From the NCBI RefSeq assembly GCF_014334115.1, contig NZ_CP060494.1, positions 434,001 to 498,000 on the forward strand: DNA of 64,000 bases. Direction: 5' to 3'. The notes under the pieces are model-generated. The model worked only from the letters and a program-made list of their open reading frames with translations, had not been told where the DNA came from and did not search any database. Below, in pieces: positions 47,737-61,014 of this stretch (within the stretch, counting starts at the first letter, position 1; the number at the start of each line of letters is the position of its first letter). The position numbers and the translations under genes are program-made. Source of the DNA: Sphingosinithalassobacter sp. CS137. GTDB taxonomy: Bacteria; Pseudomonadota; Alphaproteobacteria; Sphingomonadales; Sphingomonadaceae.

Positions 47737-48365
47737 CAGGCCCTGCGCCAGCGCAGCAGCAACAGCGGTCGCGCGAGCACAAGCCCGCCGATGAACCCGC
47801 CGATATGCGCCGCCGCCGCGATCTGCAGCCCGCCGCCGAGAAGCGCCCACCACATCAGCAGATTGACGACCGTCCAGGCGACGGCGAGCCAGAGCACATG
47901 GACGACGCGCTCCGGAATCGGCCCGATCGCACGCACGCGGGGCTGGCTGAACAGCAGCGAATAGGCGCCGATCACCGCCGAGGCGGCGCCGCTCGCCCCC
48001 ACCATCGGGATCAGCGCATCCGGATCGAGCAGCCATTGCGCCGCCGCGGCGCTGTAGGCGCCCGCGACGTAGAGCAGCAGCAGCCCCGCGACGCCCACGG
48101 CCCGCTCGGTCTCACGCCCGGTGAAGCCCAGCATCAGCATGTTCATGCCCAGGTGCAGCACGCCGGCATGCACGAAGGTGCAGCTGAGCGGCGTGAGCCA
48201 CACCGGCAGCAGGCCATAGCCCTCGAACCCCGGCACGCCGCTGGCGCGCGCAGGAATGAAGCCGGCGATCACACTGGCATCGACCAGCGCGCCGGACAGG
48301 ACGATGATCAGGCTCACCGCCGATGTGGCGAGCACCAATGCCGCAGTCGCCGTCCGTACCGGCAT
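47736..48365 (-). CDS. rhomboid family intramembrane serine protease
   Basis: 209 residues, six transmembrane helices. Catalytic Ser125 in GASGAAS and His187 in AAHIGGFIGG; conserved HAGVLHLGMNML (His67, His71, Asn75) in TM2. Cleaves membrane-protein substrates within the bilayer. ATG 48365 is used; the frame extends upstream into greA. It starts 4 nt after the greA stop on the same strand, so carA-carB-greA-rhomboid form one transcriptional block. Confidence 0.92.
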   Translation of the reverse strand: MPVRTATAALVLATSAVSLIIVLSGALVDASVIAGFIPARASGVPGFEGYGLLPVWLTPLSCTFVHAGVLHLGMNMLMLGFTGRETERAVGVAGLLLLYVAGAYSAAAAQWLLDPDALIPMVGASGAASAVIGAYSLLFSQPRVRAIGPIPERVVHVLWLAVAWTVVNLLMWWALLGGGLQIAAAAHIGGFIGGLVLARPLLLLRWRRA

Positions 48366-48369
48366 CGCG

Positions 48370-48846
48370 TCAGATGAATTCGATTTTCGAAACCAGATAA
48401 TAGCGGTCGCCCGACGGAACGGTGACTTCCACTTCGTCATCGACCTTGCGGCCGATCAGCGCGCGGCCCAGCGGCGAGCTGTAGCTGATCCGCCCGGTCT
48501 TGGCGTCCGCCTCGGTCTGGCCGACGATCTGGTACTTCACCGGCTTGTCGTCCTCGTCGAGCAGCGTGACGGTTGCGCCGAACACCACCTTGTCGCCCGA
48601 CAGATCCTTGGGATCGATCACCTGCGCGCGGCTCAGCCGGTCCTCGATGTCGTTGATCGAGGCTTCGATCTGGCCCTGACGCTCCTTCGCCGCGTGATAT
48701 TCGGCATTTTCGGAAAGATCGCCGTGCGCGCGCGCTTCCTCGATCGCGTCAACGATGATCGGACGTTCCGCTTTAAGGCGCTTCAGCTCCTCGGTGAGCT
48801 TGCTATAGCCCTCCGCCAGCATCGGCAGCTTCTCGACCGTCGCCAT
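48370..48846 (-). CDS. greA: transcript cleavage factor GreA
   Basis: 158 residues. N-terminal coiled coil with the tip residues [20 protein letters not shown] (Asp and Glu pair) and the C-terminal domain [30 protein letters not shown]. Rescues arrested RNA polymerase, complementing GreB (4657-5139). ATG 48846 is standard. Downstream of carB by 78 bp, the common carB-greA order. Confidence 0.95.
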   Translation of the reverse strand: MATVEKLPMLAEGYSKLTEELKRLKAERPIIVDAIEEARAHGDLSENAEYHAAKERQGQIEASINDIEDRLSRAQVIDPKDLSGDKVVFGATVTLLDEDDKPVKYQIVGQTEADAKTGRISYSSPLGRALIGRKVDDEVEVTVPSGDRYYLVSKIEFI

Positions 48847-48924
48847 ACGCTTCGTCCTTCCGACGCCCCCTCCCCAGCCGGCCCCACCCGGAGCCGTCCG
48901 CACAGCATAGCCAGTTGCGGGGGA

Positions 48925-52256
<3,332 letters not shown>

Positions 52257-52257
<1 letters not shown>

Positions 52258-52667
52258 TAGTTCTGCGGAAGTCCTAAATAGGCGAAATAAGCGGATAACG
52301 AAGCGGCCATTGCAGCAATTAGACTTGCCAAAAGCGTTACGATCACAACTAGTTTCTTGCTCCCTCGGTTACTGATAAGAGCGAAATAGTCGACGGAGCG
52401 CCGATATCGCACCGCTCGGATACCGCGATCAGAAAAGATAAATTTGCGCTGCAGTTCGAAGCCGTCATCATGCTGCTCAGCGCGCCCCCAGCCCCATTTC
52501 TCCCAAAGTGAAAGCACTTGCTCTACGTAAAGACCTCGGGACGCTTCACATTGCAGGTGCGATATCGGAATGTCGCGAGTGCCGTAGAAGAGAGCGTGCT
52601 TTCCAGCGAACCGCAAAAGCTGAGACGAGGCCTTATTGACCGCCCGCTTCTGCAGCGGATTCACCAC
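52257..52667 (-). CDS. orphan A/T-rich gene inside the carAB operon
   Basis: 136 residues, no family recognised. Basic N-terminus, conserved-looking middle ([22 protein letters not shown]) and one C-terminal transmembrane helix ([26 protein letters not shown], about 106-131), so a tail-anchored-type membrane protein. Start GTG 52667 overlaps the carA stop and its stop overlaps the carB start. Lower GC than both neighbours: about 43-47% in two sampled 60-bp lines versus clearly above 60% around, with codon use unlike them. This is the signature of a transferred gene, yet it is perfectly spliced into the operon by overlapping codons. Confidence 0.75.
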
Positions 52668-53845
52668 ATCATCCCCACGAACCGCTCGAACAGATAGAAG
52701 CTGTCCTGCGGCCCCGGGCTCGCCTCGGGGTGGTACTGCACGCTGAACGCCGGCTTGTCGGTCAGTTCGATCCCCGCATTCGATCCGTCGAAGAGCGACA
52801 CATGCGTTTCGCGCGCGTTCGCGGGCAGGCTGTCGCGCTCGACCGCGAAGCCGTGGTTCATGCTGGTGATCTCCACCGCGCCGTCCTCCAGCCGCTTGAC
52901 CGGATGGTTGGCGCCGCGATGGCCCTGGAACATCTTGGTCGTCTGCGCGCCCACCGCCAGCCCGAGCAGCTGATGGCCGAGGCAGATGCCGAACAGCGGC
53001 TTGCCGGTTTCGAGCATCTTGCGGATCACCGGCACGGCATATTCGCCGGTCGCGGCGGGATCGCCGGGGCCGTTCGACAGGAAGAAGCCGTCGGGTTCGA
53101 GCGCCATCACTTCGTCGAAGCTCGCGGTGGCGGGCAGCACGGTGACGCGCGCGCCGGCGGCGACCAGGTTGCGGAAGATGTTGCGCTTCGAGCCATAGTC
53201 GATCGCGACGACATGGGGGCGCTCACTCCCCCCTCCCGCAAGCGGGAGGGGAGAAGCGCTGTCGTCATACCCCGCACCCAGCCGCCACATGCCGCCCTGC
53301 CAGCCGTAATGCGTCTCGCACGACACGGTCCTGGCGAGGTCCATCCCCTCCAGCCCCGGCCACTCGCGCGCCATCTGGAGCAGCATCGGAATGTCGAAAG
53401 TGCCGTCCGGCGCATGCGCGATCACGGCGTTGGGCGCCCCGCCCTCGCGGATGCGGCGCGTGAGCGCGCGCGTGTCGATCCCCGAAAGCCCGATGCGCGC
53501 ATGGCGCTTCATCCAGTCGTCGAGCCGCTCGGCCGAGCGGAAGTTGCTCGGCTCGGTCACGTCCTCGCGCACGATGATGCCCAGCGCGTGGGGATCGTTC
53601 GCCTCGATATCCTCGGCATTGGTGCCGACATTGCCGATGTGCGGGAAAGTGAAGGTGATGATCTGCCCGGCATAGCTCGGGTCGGTCAGCACTTCCTGAT
53701 AGCCGGTCATCGCGGTGTTGAAGCAGACTTCGCCGACCGCCTGGCCCTGCGCGCCGAAGCCTCTCCCCCAGATCACGTCGCCGCTTGCCAATACCAATAC
53801 GCCCGTGGCTCCGGCGGGCGCGTGCGAGGGATTGGCGTCGGCCAT
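52661..53845 (-). CDS. carA: carbamoyl-phosphate synthase small subunit (glutaminase)
   Basis: 394 residues, class I glutamine amidotransferase. N-terminal domain with GEVCFNTAMTGYQEVLTDPSYAGQI, then the amidase domain with catalytic Cys288 in LFGICLGHQLLGLA and the His/Glu in YHPEASPGP. Supplies ammonia to CarB. Residues about 198-209 (SPLPLAGGGSER) are encoded by a palindromic repeat (53219-53254) absent from typical CarA, placed in a loop just before the VVAIDYGSKRNI strand. ATG 53845 is standard. Confidence 0.96.
   Translation of the reverse strand: MADANPSHAPAGATGVLVLASGDVIWGRGFGAQGQAVGEVCFNTAMTGYQEVLTDPSYAGQIITFTFPHIGNVGTNAEDIEANDPHALGIIVREDVTEPSNFRSAERLDDWMKRHARIGLSGIDTRALTRRIREGGAPNAVIAHAPDGTFDIPMLLQMAREWPGLEGMDLARTVSCETHYGWQGGMWRLGAGYDDSASPLPLAGGGSERPHVVAIDYGSKRNIFRNLVAAGARVTVLPATASFDEVMALEPDGFFLSNGPGDPAATGEYAVPVIRKMLETGKPLFGICLGHQLLGLAVGAQTTKMFQGHRGANHPVKRLEDGAVEITSMNHGFAVERDSLPANARETHVSLFDGSNAGIELTDKPAFSVQYHPEASPGPQDSFYLFERFVGMMW
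53230..53251. repeat. palindromic repeat copy 1, inside carA
   Basis: CCCCTCCCGC-AA-GCGGGAGGGG, perfect 10-bp arms. Same palindrome as three copies at 54.4-54.95 kb. Translated in frame within carA as PLPLAGG. Confidence 0.92.
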
Positions 53846-53865
53846 TTTGGGCGGGCACTCCTATG

Positions 53866-53903
53866 GGGTCTGGCGATGTCGCTAAGATGCGGGCGCTAGA
53901 CCC
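53866..53903 (-). promoter_or_regulatory. hairpin in the carA leader
   Basis: GGGTCTGGCG (53866-53875) pairs with CGCTAGACCC (53894-53903), 10 bp with one G-T, 18-nt loop, 20-58 nt upstream of the carA ATG. Could be an mRNA leader structure for pyrimidine/arginine-linked control; inference only. Confidence 0.35.
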
Positions 53904-53983
53904 GCGCGCCGCGCCCGTCAACTGCTTCCCCCGCGCGCCGGCACCGACTATCGTCGCTCGCTTACCGTTCATCGAGAGAGACC

Positions 53984-54436
53984 ATGATTCGCGACGACAT
54001 CAAAGCCGCGCAGATCGCCGCCATGAAGGCCGGCGACAAGGAAAGCCGCGCCGCCATCAGCCTGATCCAGGCCGCCATCAAGAATCGCGACATCGAGGCG
54101 CGCACGCAAGGCCCCGTCGCCGACGACGACGCGCTGGTGGTCGAAGTGCTGCAGAAGATGGTGAAGCAGCGCCGCGAGTCGATCGAGATGTACCGCCAGG
54201 GCGGCCGCGAGGAACTTGCCGCCGCCGAGGAACGCGAAGTCGCGGTGATCGAGCGCTTCCTTCCCGCGCAGATGAGCGAGGAAGAGACAAAGGCCGCGAT
54301 CGAGCGGATCAAGGCCGATCTCGACGCCCAGGGCATGAAGGACATGGGCCGCGTGATGGCCGAGCTGAAGGCGCGCCACGGCGCGTCGCTCGACATGAGC
54401 AAAGCAAGCGGGCTGGTGAAGGCGGCGCTGAGCTGA
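53984..54436 (+). CDS. GatB/YqeY domain protein
   Basis: 150 residues. YqeY family, related to the tRNA-binding tail of GatB: REQ-type N-terminus IRDDIKAAQIAAMKAGDKESRAAISLIQAAIKN (33 residues of the helical core), EVLQKMVKQRRESIEMY and the C-terminal domain with MKDMGRVMAELKARHG. Thought to assist amidotransferase or tRNA functions; no certain role. Divergent from carA; upstream of dnaG-rpoD as in other alphaproteobacteria, but here separated from dnaG by the DUF559 cassette. Confidence 0.92.
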   Translation: MIRDDIKAAQIAAMKAGDKESRAAISLIQAAIKNRDIEARTQGPVADDDALVVEVLQKMVKQRRESIEMYRQGGREELAAAEEREVAVIERFLPAQMSEEETKAAIERIKADLDAQGMKDMGRVMAELKARHGASLDMSKASGLVKAALS

Positions 54437-54463
54437 GTGCATTCTCGCTGGCGCGAAGCTAGT

Positions 54464-54500
54464 CTCCCCTCCCGCTTGCGGGAGGGGTCGGGGGAGGGCC
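54464..54500 (+). repeat. palindromic repeat copy 2 (forward), left flank of DUF559 gene
   Basis: 37-nt unit: CTCCCCTCCCGC-TT-GCGGGAGGGG followed by TCGGGGGAGGGCC. Its right arm GGGGGAGGG sits 5 nt before the TTG start of the DUF559 gene and supplies the Shine-Dalgarno. Confidence 0.92.
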
Positions 54501-54502
54501 TG

Positions 54503-55006
54503 TTGGACAAAGGCTATAAACGACCCACGGCCCGCTCCCGCGAATTGCGCACCAATGCCACGCTGGCGGAACGCGCGCTCTGGAACCGGCTGCGTGCGCG
54601 CCAATGCGCCGGCACGCGCTTCAACCGCCAATTCCCGATCGGCCCGTTCATCTGTGATTTCGTCTCGCGCTCTGCAAAGCTGGTGATCGAGGTCGATGGC
54701 GGCCAGCACGGCTGGCAAGCGGCCGCCGACGCGGCGCGCACCCGCTACATTGAGGCAAGAGGCTACCGCGTGATCCGCTTCTGGAACAACGACGTGCTGG
54801 AGCGGACGGAGGGAGTCGTGGGCGAAATCGAACGTGCGCTCCGTGAGGGAAACAGGCCCTCCCCTAGCCCCTCCCGCAAGCGGGAGGGGAACATCGTTCC
54901 GCAAAATCTCCCCTCCCGCTCGCGGGAGGGGTCGGGGGAGGGCCCTTCCCCAGGCGCACCGCCAGGGCCCCCGATCGCCCCCTCCCCACACGACTCGCTG
55001 CCATGA
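54503..55006 (+). CDS. DUF559 endonuclease-like protein (PD-(D/E)xK, Vsr-related)
   Basis: 167 residues. Core about 10-117: RSRELRTNATLAERALWNRLR, FNRQFPIGPFICDF with Asp52, then LVIEVDGGQH with Glu63 and Asp65 (PD-(D/E)xK-type metal site) and YRVIRFWNNDVL. DUF559 proteins are related to very-short-patch-repair nucleases. TTG 54503 is chosen because it gives a family-like start and lies after GGGGGAGGG. The C-terminal about 50 residues (Pro/Ser/Arg/Gly-rich) are encoded by palindromic repeats 3 and 4 and are probably not functional. Stop overlaps dnaG start (ATGA). Confidence 0.85.
   Translation: MDKGYKRPTARSRELRTNATLAERALWNRLRARQCAGTRFNRQFPIGPFICDFVSRSAKLVIEVDGGQHGWQAAADAARTRYIEARGYRVIRFWNNDVLERTEGVVGEIERALREGNRPSPSPSRKREGNIVPQNLPSRSREGSGEGPSPGAPPGPPIAPSPHDSLP
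54855..54891 (-). repeat. palindromic repeat copy 3 (inverted), right flank of the DUF559 core
   Basis: GGCCCTCCCCTAG then CCCCTCCCGC-AA-GCGGGAGGGG; the reverse complement matches copies 2 and 4 over 37 nt with a few changes (TCG to CTA in the tail). Inverted relative to copy 2, so the two bracket the DUF559 core like terminal inverted repeats. Confidence 0.9.
54908..54944 (+). repeat. palindromic repeat copy 4 (forward)
   Basis: CTCCCCTCCCGC-TC-GCGGGAGGGG followed by TCGGGGGAGGGCC, the same 37-nt unit and orientation as copy 2, with a different 2-nt centre. Read in the DUF559 frame as PSRSREGSGEGP. 59 nt before the dnaG start. Confidence 0.92.
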
Positions 55007-56883
55007 CCCTCTCCCCCGCCTTCCTCGACGAGCTGCGCGCGCGCACCCAGCTTTCCACGCTCGTGGGGAAGTCGGTGAAGCTGCGCCGCGCCGGGCGCGA
55101 GTGGACCGCCTGCTGCCCGTTCCACAACGAGAAGACGCCGAGTTTCTACGTCAACGACGAGAAGGGCTTCTATCACTGCTTCGGCTGCGGCGCGCATGGC
55201 GACGCGATCCGCTGGATGACCGACCAGCGCGGCCTGCCCTTCATCGACGCGGTGAAGGAACTCGCCGCCGCCGCGGGGCTCGACATGCCCGAGCAGGACG
55301 CGCGCTCGGCCGAGCGCGAGCGCCGCGCCAAGGGGCTGCGCGAGGCGATGGAGGACGCCGCCGCCTGGTTTTCCGAGCGGCTGCACGGGATCGAGGGTGC
55401 CGAGGCGCGCGCCGCGCTCGAACGGCGCGGCATTTCGGCCGAGACCGCGCGCGCCTTTGGCCTGGGCTTCGCGCCCGATGCCCGCGGCAAGCTGCGCGCG
55501 GCGCTCGCCGACTATGGCGATGCGCTGCTGGTCGAGGCGGGGCTGCTGATCCAGGTCGACGGCAAGGAGCCCTATGACCGGTTTCGGGGGCGGCTGATGA
55601 TCCCGATCCGCGACGCGCGCGGGCGGTGCATCGCCTTCGGCGGGCGCATCCTGAGCGAGGGCGAGCCCAAATATCTGAACTCGCCCGAGACGCCGCTCTT
55701 CGACAAGGGACGCACGCTCTACAATCTCGATCGCGCCCAGTCCGCCGCGCGCAAGGCGGGCCGGGTGATCGCGGTCGAGGGCTATATGGACGTGATCGCG
55801 CTCGCCCAGGCCGGCTTCGGCGAGGCCGTGGCGCCGCTCGGCACCGCGATGACCGAGCATCAGCTCGAGCGGCTGTGGCGGATGGTCGAGGTGCCGCTGC
55901 TGTGCTTCGACGGCGATGCCGCGGGGCAGAAAGCCGCGGTGCGCGCCGCGCATCGCGCGCTGCCCGGACTCCAGCCGGGCCGCAGCCTGGCATTCGTGAC
56001 CTTGCCTGAGGGGCAGGATCCCGACGATCTGGTGCGCGCGCAGGGCTCCGCCGCCTTCGAGGCGCTGCTCGCGGCGCCCGAGCCGCTCGTCCAGCGGCTG
56101 TGGGCGCACGAGCTCGCCGCCGAGCCGATCGACACGCCCGAGGCGCGCGCGGGGCTGCGCCGGCGGCTCACCGAGCTGGCGCAGACGATCCAGGAGCCGA
56201 CGGTGCGCTCGGAATATGTCGCCGAGTTTCGCCGGCGATTCGATGCTTTGTTCGCCGCGGCGCCGCGCGGCCAGGGTCAGCAGCGCCAGGCGCGCGGCTT
56301 TCGCGACCGGCACGGGAAATGGCAGCCTCCCGAGCGGCCGCTGTCGGCCGTTGCGCGGGGCGTTCATGCCGGGGGGATCGATCCGGTGCTCGCCAAGGCG
56401 ATCCTTGCCGGGCTGATCCGCCATCCCGCCGAGATCGCCCGGCATATGGAAGTGCTCGGATCGCTGCGCCTGGCCGGCGGCGCGCTCGGACGGCTGTTCG
56501 AAGCCGTCGTCGATGTGGCGCTCGAGGACCGGCAGCTTGATAGCGACCGGCTACGCACCATATTGGCGAAGTCCGGTTTCGACCAGATGGCGGCCGACCT
56601 GCTGCGAGCCGACACGCTCCCCTTCTCGTTCACCCGCGCCAATGTGGCGGACGAGGCGCGGGCGCGCGCCGATCTCGACGAGGCGATCGCCGTGATGGTG
56701 GCACGGCCTGCGGTGGAAGCGGCGCTTGCCGAGGCAACGGCGGCGATGAACGAGCGTTTGGACGAAGAGACCTATGCTCGGCAGCAGATGCTGCGGGCCC
56801 AGCGCCACGAGCTGGACGCGCGGCTTGCAAATCTGCTGCAGGCGGACAAAGACGAGTATAATGGCGGCAGTGCCGACGGCTGA
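55003..56883 (+). CDS. dnaG: DNA primase
   Basis: Synthesises RNA primers at the replication fork. 626 residues: N-terminal zinc-binding domain (CCPFHNEKTPSF, then YHCFGCGAHGDA, within 1-100), the catalytic TOPRIM core (VIAVEGYMDVIALAQAGF with Glu, CFDGDAAG with Asp residues) and a C-terminal DnaB-interacting domain. ATG 55003 overlaps the DUF559 stop, so its translation is tied to that gene in this strain. rpoD follows after 39 bp. Confidence 0.96.
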   Translation: MTLSPAFLDELRARTQLSTLVGKSVKLRRAGREWTACCPFHNEKTPSFYVNDEKGFYHCFGCGAHGDAIRWMTDQRGLPFIDAVKELAAAAGLDMPEQDARSAERERRAKGLREAMEDAAAWFSERLHGIEGAEARAALERRGISAETARAFGLGFAPDARGKLRAALADYGDALLVEAGLLIQVDGKEPYDRFRGRLMIPIRDARGRCIAFGGRILSEGEPKYLNSPETPLFDKGRTLYNLDRAQSAARKAGRVIAVEGYMDVIALAQAGFGEAVAPLGTAMTEHQLERLWRMVEVPLLCFDGDAAGQKAAVRAAHRALPGLQPGRSLAFVTLPEGQDPDDLVRAQGSAAFEALLAAPEPLVQRLWAHELAAEPIDTPEARAGLRRRLTELAQTIQEPTVRSEYVAEFRRRFDALFAAAPRGQGQQRQARGFRDRHGKWQPPERPLSAVARGVHAGGIDPVLAKAILAGLIRHPAEIARHMEVLGSLRLAGGALGRLFEAVVDVALEDRQLDSDRLRTILAKSGFDQMAADLLRADTLPFSFTRANVADEARARADLDEAIAVMVARPAVEAALAEATAAMNERLDEETYARQQMLRAQRHELDARLANLLQADKDEYNGGSADG

Positions 56884-56922
56884 GGGCCGAGGCGCGGCGA
56901 TAGCGAATTTCGAGGGTTATTG

Positions 56923-58956
<2,034 letters not shown>

Positions 58957-58999
58957 GATACCTTTCCCTCCCCTTGCGGGAGGGGCCCGGCGGACAAGC

Positions 59000-59026
59000 A
59001 AAGGGCGGGATACTCCCGCCCTTTTT
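59000..59026 (+). terminator. Rho-independent terminator of rpoD
   Basis: AAAGGGCGGGA, loop TAC, TCCCGCCCTTT followed by two further T: 11-bp perfect stem and T-run. Clear intrinsic terminator 44 bp after the rpoD stop. Confidence 0.93.
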
Positions 59027-59178
59027 GCTGCGCCCATTTCTGCGGCGCACGTGCAGCGCCGCCCGTTTCCTCCCCGGGGGAGCGAAGCCTCGCTCGATGC
59101 TCGACGCACACCGCCCGACAGGACGGAGCGCGCCCGCGTCCCGCGCTGGGACACCGGGTTCGCGGGTGGTAAACGACC

Positions 59179-59197
59179 CGTAAACCAGCTATTTACG
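59179..59197. promoter_or_regulatory. inverted repeat upstream of hypothetical gene 59276
   Basis: CGTAAA-N7-TTTACG, perfect 6-bp half-sites in A/T-richer DNA 79 bp before the next start. The motif GTAAAC also occurs 9 bp upstream of it. Possible operator; inference. Confidence 0.35.
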
Positions 59198-59275
59198 TGC
59201 TTCGGTATATCCCTGTGCTTCATGTGGAGAGCGCCCCGACAATTCGGCGGCGGCACTCTTTGAGTAAGGGGGCGT

Positions 59276-59941
59276 ATGCCGTTCGATTCGGTCCAGATCG
59301 CGCGTCAGGGAGGCATTTGGGGAGCACTCGATGCCCTCGCCGCATCCGACGGCAGCGCCGGCCATCCTTATGTCGGGCGGCTGCGGCAGAACATGGAACC
59401 GCTGCGCGACCTTGCCGACGCGGCCCATTATCTTTGCCTGCTGCACGGCCGGCATCCCGGCGTGATCGATCATGCGCTCCCGCACGCTCGCGACTCGGTG
59501 GAGCGCGCCTGGCTGGAAGCGGCCGCGGAGGCCTTCGCCGCCGAGCGCGCCCTGCTCGTCCAGCTCGTCGCGGCCGCCGGCCCCCTGCCGAGCACGCCCG
59601 GACAGGCGGAGAGCGACAACGCCGCGCTGCACCAGCGTCATGCCGTCGAGATGCTGTCGCAATCCGATCGTGCCGGCTGCGCCACCGGAACGGCGCTTGC
59701 CCTTGTGCTCGATTGGACCGCGATCCGTGCAGTGCTCAATTCCGCGGCCGAACGGCTCGGTCTCGAGATGCCAGAGACCCGCCTGCCGCCGATTGAGGAG
59801 ACCGCGAGCGTCGTCGCCGAACTGAGCGGCGAAACGATCATCGAGCGCGCCATCCTGTTCGGCGCGGAGCAGCTGTTCGCCCAGCATCGCGGGCTTTGGG
59901 AGTTGCTTGAAGCGCGGATGGAAGCCCGCGGCCGCGCCTAG
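59276..59941 (+). CDS. hypothetical helical protein
   Basis: 221 residues, predicted all-alpha, no signal peptide or membrane segment, Ala/Leu/Glu-rich; includes DLADAAHYLCLLHGRHPGVIDHAL and a C-terminal LFGAEQLFAQHRGLWELLEARMEAR. No family identified with certainty. ATG 59276 follows AAGGGGG (59263-59269). Precedes the MoxR ATPase on the same strand by 84 bp and may be co-transcribed; otherwise role unknown. Confidence 0.7.
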   Translation: MPFDSVQIARQGGIWGALDALAASDGSAGHPYVGRLRQNMEPLRDLADAAHYLCLLHGRHPGVIDHALPHARDSVERAWLEAAAEAFAAERALLVQLVAAAGPLPSTPGQAESDNAALHQRHAVEMLSQSDRAGCATGTALALVLDWTAIRAVLNSAAERLGLEMPETRLPPIEETASVVAELSGETIIERAILFGAEQLFAQHRGLWELLEARMEARGRA

Positions 59942-60025
59942 CGGCGGCCATCGCCGCCATCTCTCCCGGGTTGCGCGCGGCGGCGCGCGCCCGTACCTGC
60001 GGTTCGAACATCCGAGAGGAACCGC

Positions 60026-60877
60026 ATGCGCTTCGAAGGCACCCAGAGCTATGTCGCGACCGAGGATCTGAAGGTCGCGGTGAACGCCGCCGTCACGCTC
60101 CGCCGCCCGCTGCTCGTCAAAGGCGAGCCGGGAACGGGCAAGACCGTGCTGGCCCATGAGATCGCCAAGGCCGTCGACGCCCCGCTGATCGAGTGGAACG
60201 TCAAGTCGACAACCAAGGCGCATCAGGGCCTGTACGAATATGACGCGGTTGCGCGGCTGCGCGACGGACAGCTCGGCGACGAGCGTGTGCACGACATTTC
60301 CAACTATATCCGCAAGGGCAAGCTGTGGGAGGCGTTCACGTCGCCGCGCGTGCCGGTGCTGCTGATCGACGAGATCGACAAGGCCGACATCGAGTTTCCG
60401 AACGATTTGTTGCAGGAACTCGATCGGATGGAATTCCACGTCTATGAGACCGGCGAGACGGTCCGCGCGCACGAGCGCCCGATCGTGGTCATCACGTCCA
60501 ACAACGAAAAGGAGCTGCCCGACGCGTTCCTGCGCCGCTGCTTCTTCCACTATATCCGCTTCCCCGATCGCGAGACGATGCAGGCGATCGTCGACGTCCA
60601 TTTCCCGGGCATCCAGAAGCTGCTGGTGAAGAAGGCGATGGACGTCTTTTACGACATCCGCGACGTGCCGGGCCTGAAGAAGAAGCCCTCCACCAGCGAG
60701 CTGATCGACTGGCTGAAGCTGCTGCTGCACGAAGACATGCCGCTCGACGTGCTCCAGTCGCAGGATCCGTCCAAGGCGATCCCGCCGCTTCACGGCGCGC
60801 TGATCAAGAACGAGCAGGATCTGATGCTGTTCGAGCGGCTGGCCTTCATGAGCCGCCGTCAGCAGAACAAGGGCTGA
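60026..60877 (+). CDS. MoxR-family AAA+ ATPase
   Basis: 283 residues, single AAA+ domain. Walker A KGEPGTGKTVLAHE (about 32-45), Walker B LLIDEIDKAD, sensor-1 VVITSNNEKELPDAFLRR with the Arg finger, and a helical lid. MoxR proteins act as chaperones maturing metal-enzyme or membrane complexes, usually with a vWA/CoxE partner encoded next door. None is present here; the next gene is an unrelated lipoprotein. Confidence 0.92.
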   Translation: MRFEGTQSYVATEDLKVAVNAAVTLRRPLLVKGEPGTGKTVLAHEIAKAVDAPLIEWNVKSTTKAHQGLYEYDAVARLRDGQLGDERVHDISNYIRKGKLWEAFTSPRVPVLLIDEIDKADIEFPNDLLQELDRMEFHVYETGETVRAHERPIVVITSNNEKELPDAFLRRCFFHYIRFPDRETMQAIVDVHFPGIQKLLVKKAMDVFYDIRDVPGLKKKPSTSELIDWLKLLLHEDMPLDVLQSQDPSKAIPPLHGALIKNEQDLMLFERLAFMSRRQQNKG

Positions 60878-60981
60878 GCGCGACGATCGGGCCGCTACGC
60901 TAAGCGCTTGGTCGACAGTCACCGACTGGAAACGCTTTCGATCTATTCCGGGCTCTGCTCGACGCCTGTGCGAGCCGAACC

Positions 60982-61009
60982 GAAGAGGCGGAAGCGAAGA
61001 GGCCGAAGC
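60982..61009 (+). repeat. tandem 14-bp direct repeat at a ribosome site
   Basis: Two adjacent copies GAAGAGGCGGAAGC and GAAGAGGCCGAAGC (one difference), immediately before ATG 61015. Both contain purine-rich AGAGG/AGAGGC which could act as alternate Shine-Dalgarno sequences. Confidence 0.6.
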
Positions 61010-61014
61010 GAAGC

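Larger units (their letters stand above)
58957..59275. other. 319-bp intergenic region after rpoD
   Basis: Holds a degenerate copy of the palindromic repeat (CCCTCCC / GGGAGGG with a CTTGC loop, 58966-58984), the rpoD terminator (59000-59026) and an inverted repeat (59179-59197). The middle (59027-59178) shows nothing coding on either strand. Confidence 0.7.

Noticed and set aside
53230..54944. CRISPR array from the repeated palindromes
   Set aside because: Copies are not regularly spaced, alternate in orientation, and lie in or beside coding genes; no spacers or cas genes.
54503..55006. DUF559 gene as an ordinary very-short-patch repair enzyme
   Set aside because: No DNA methyltransferase gene is adjacent and the flanking palindromes point to another role; left open as a nuclease of unknown target.
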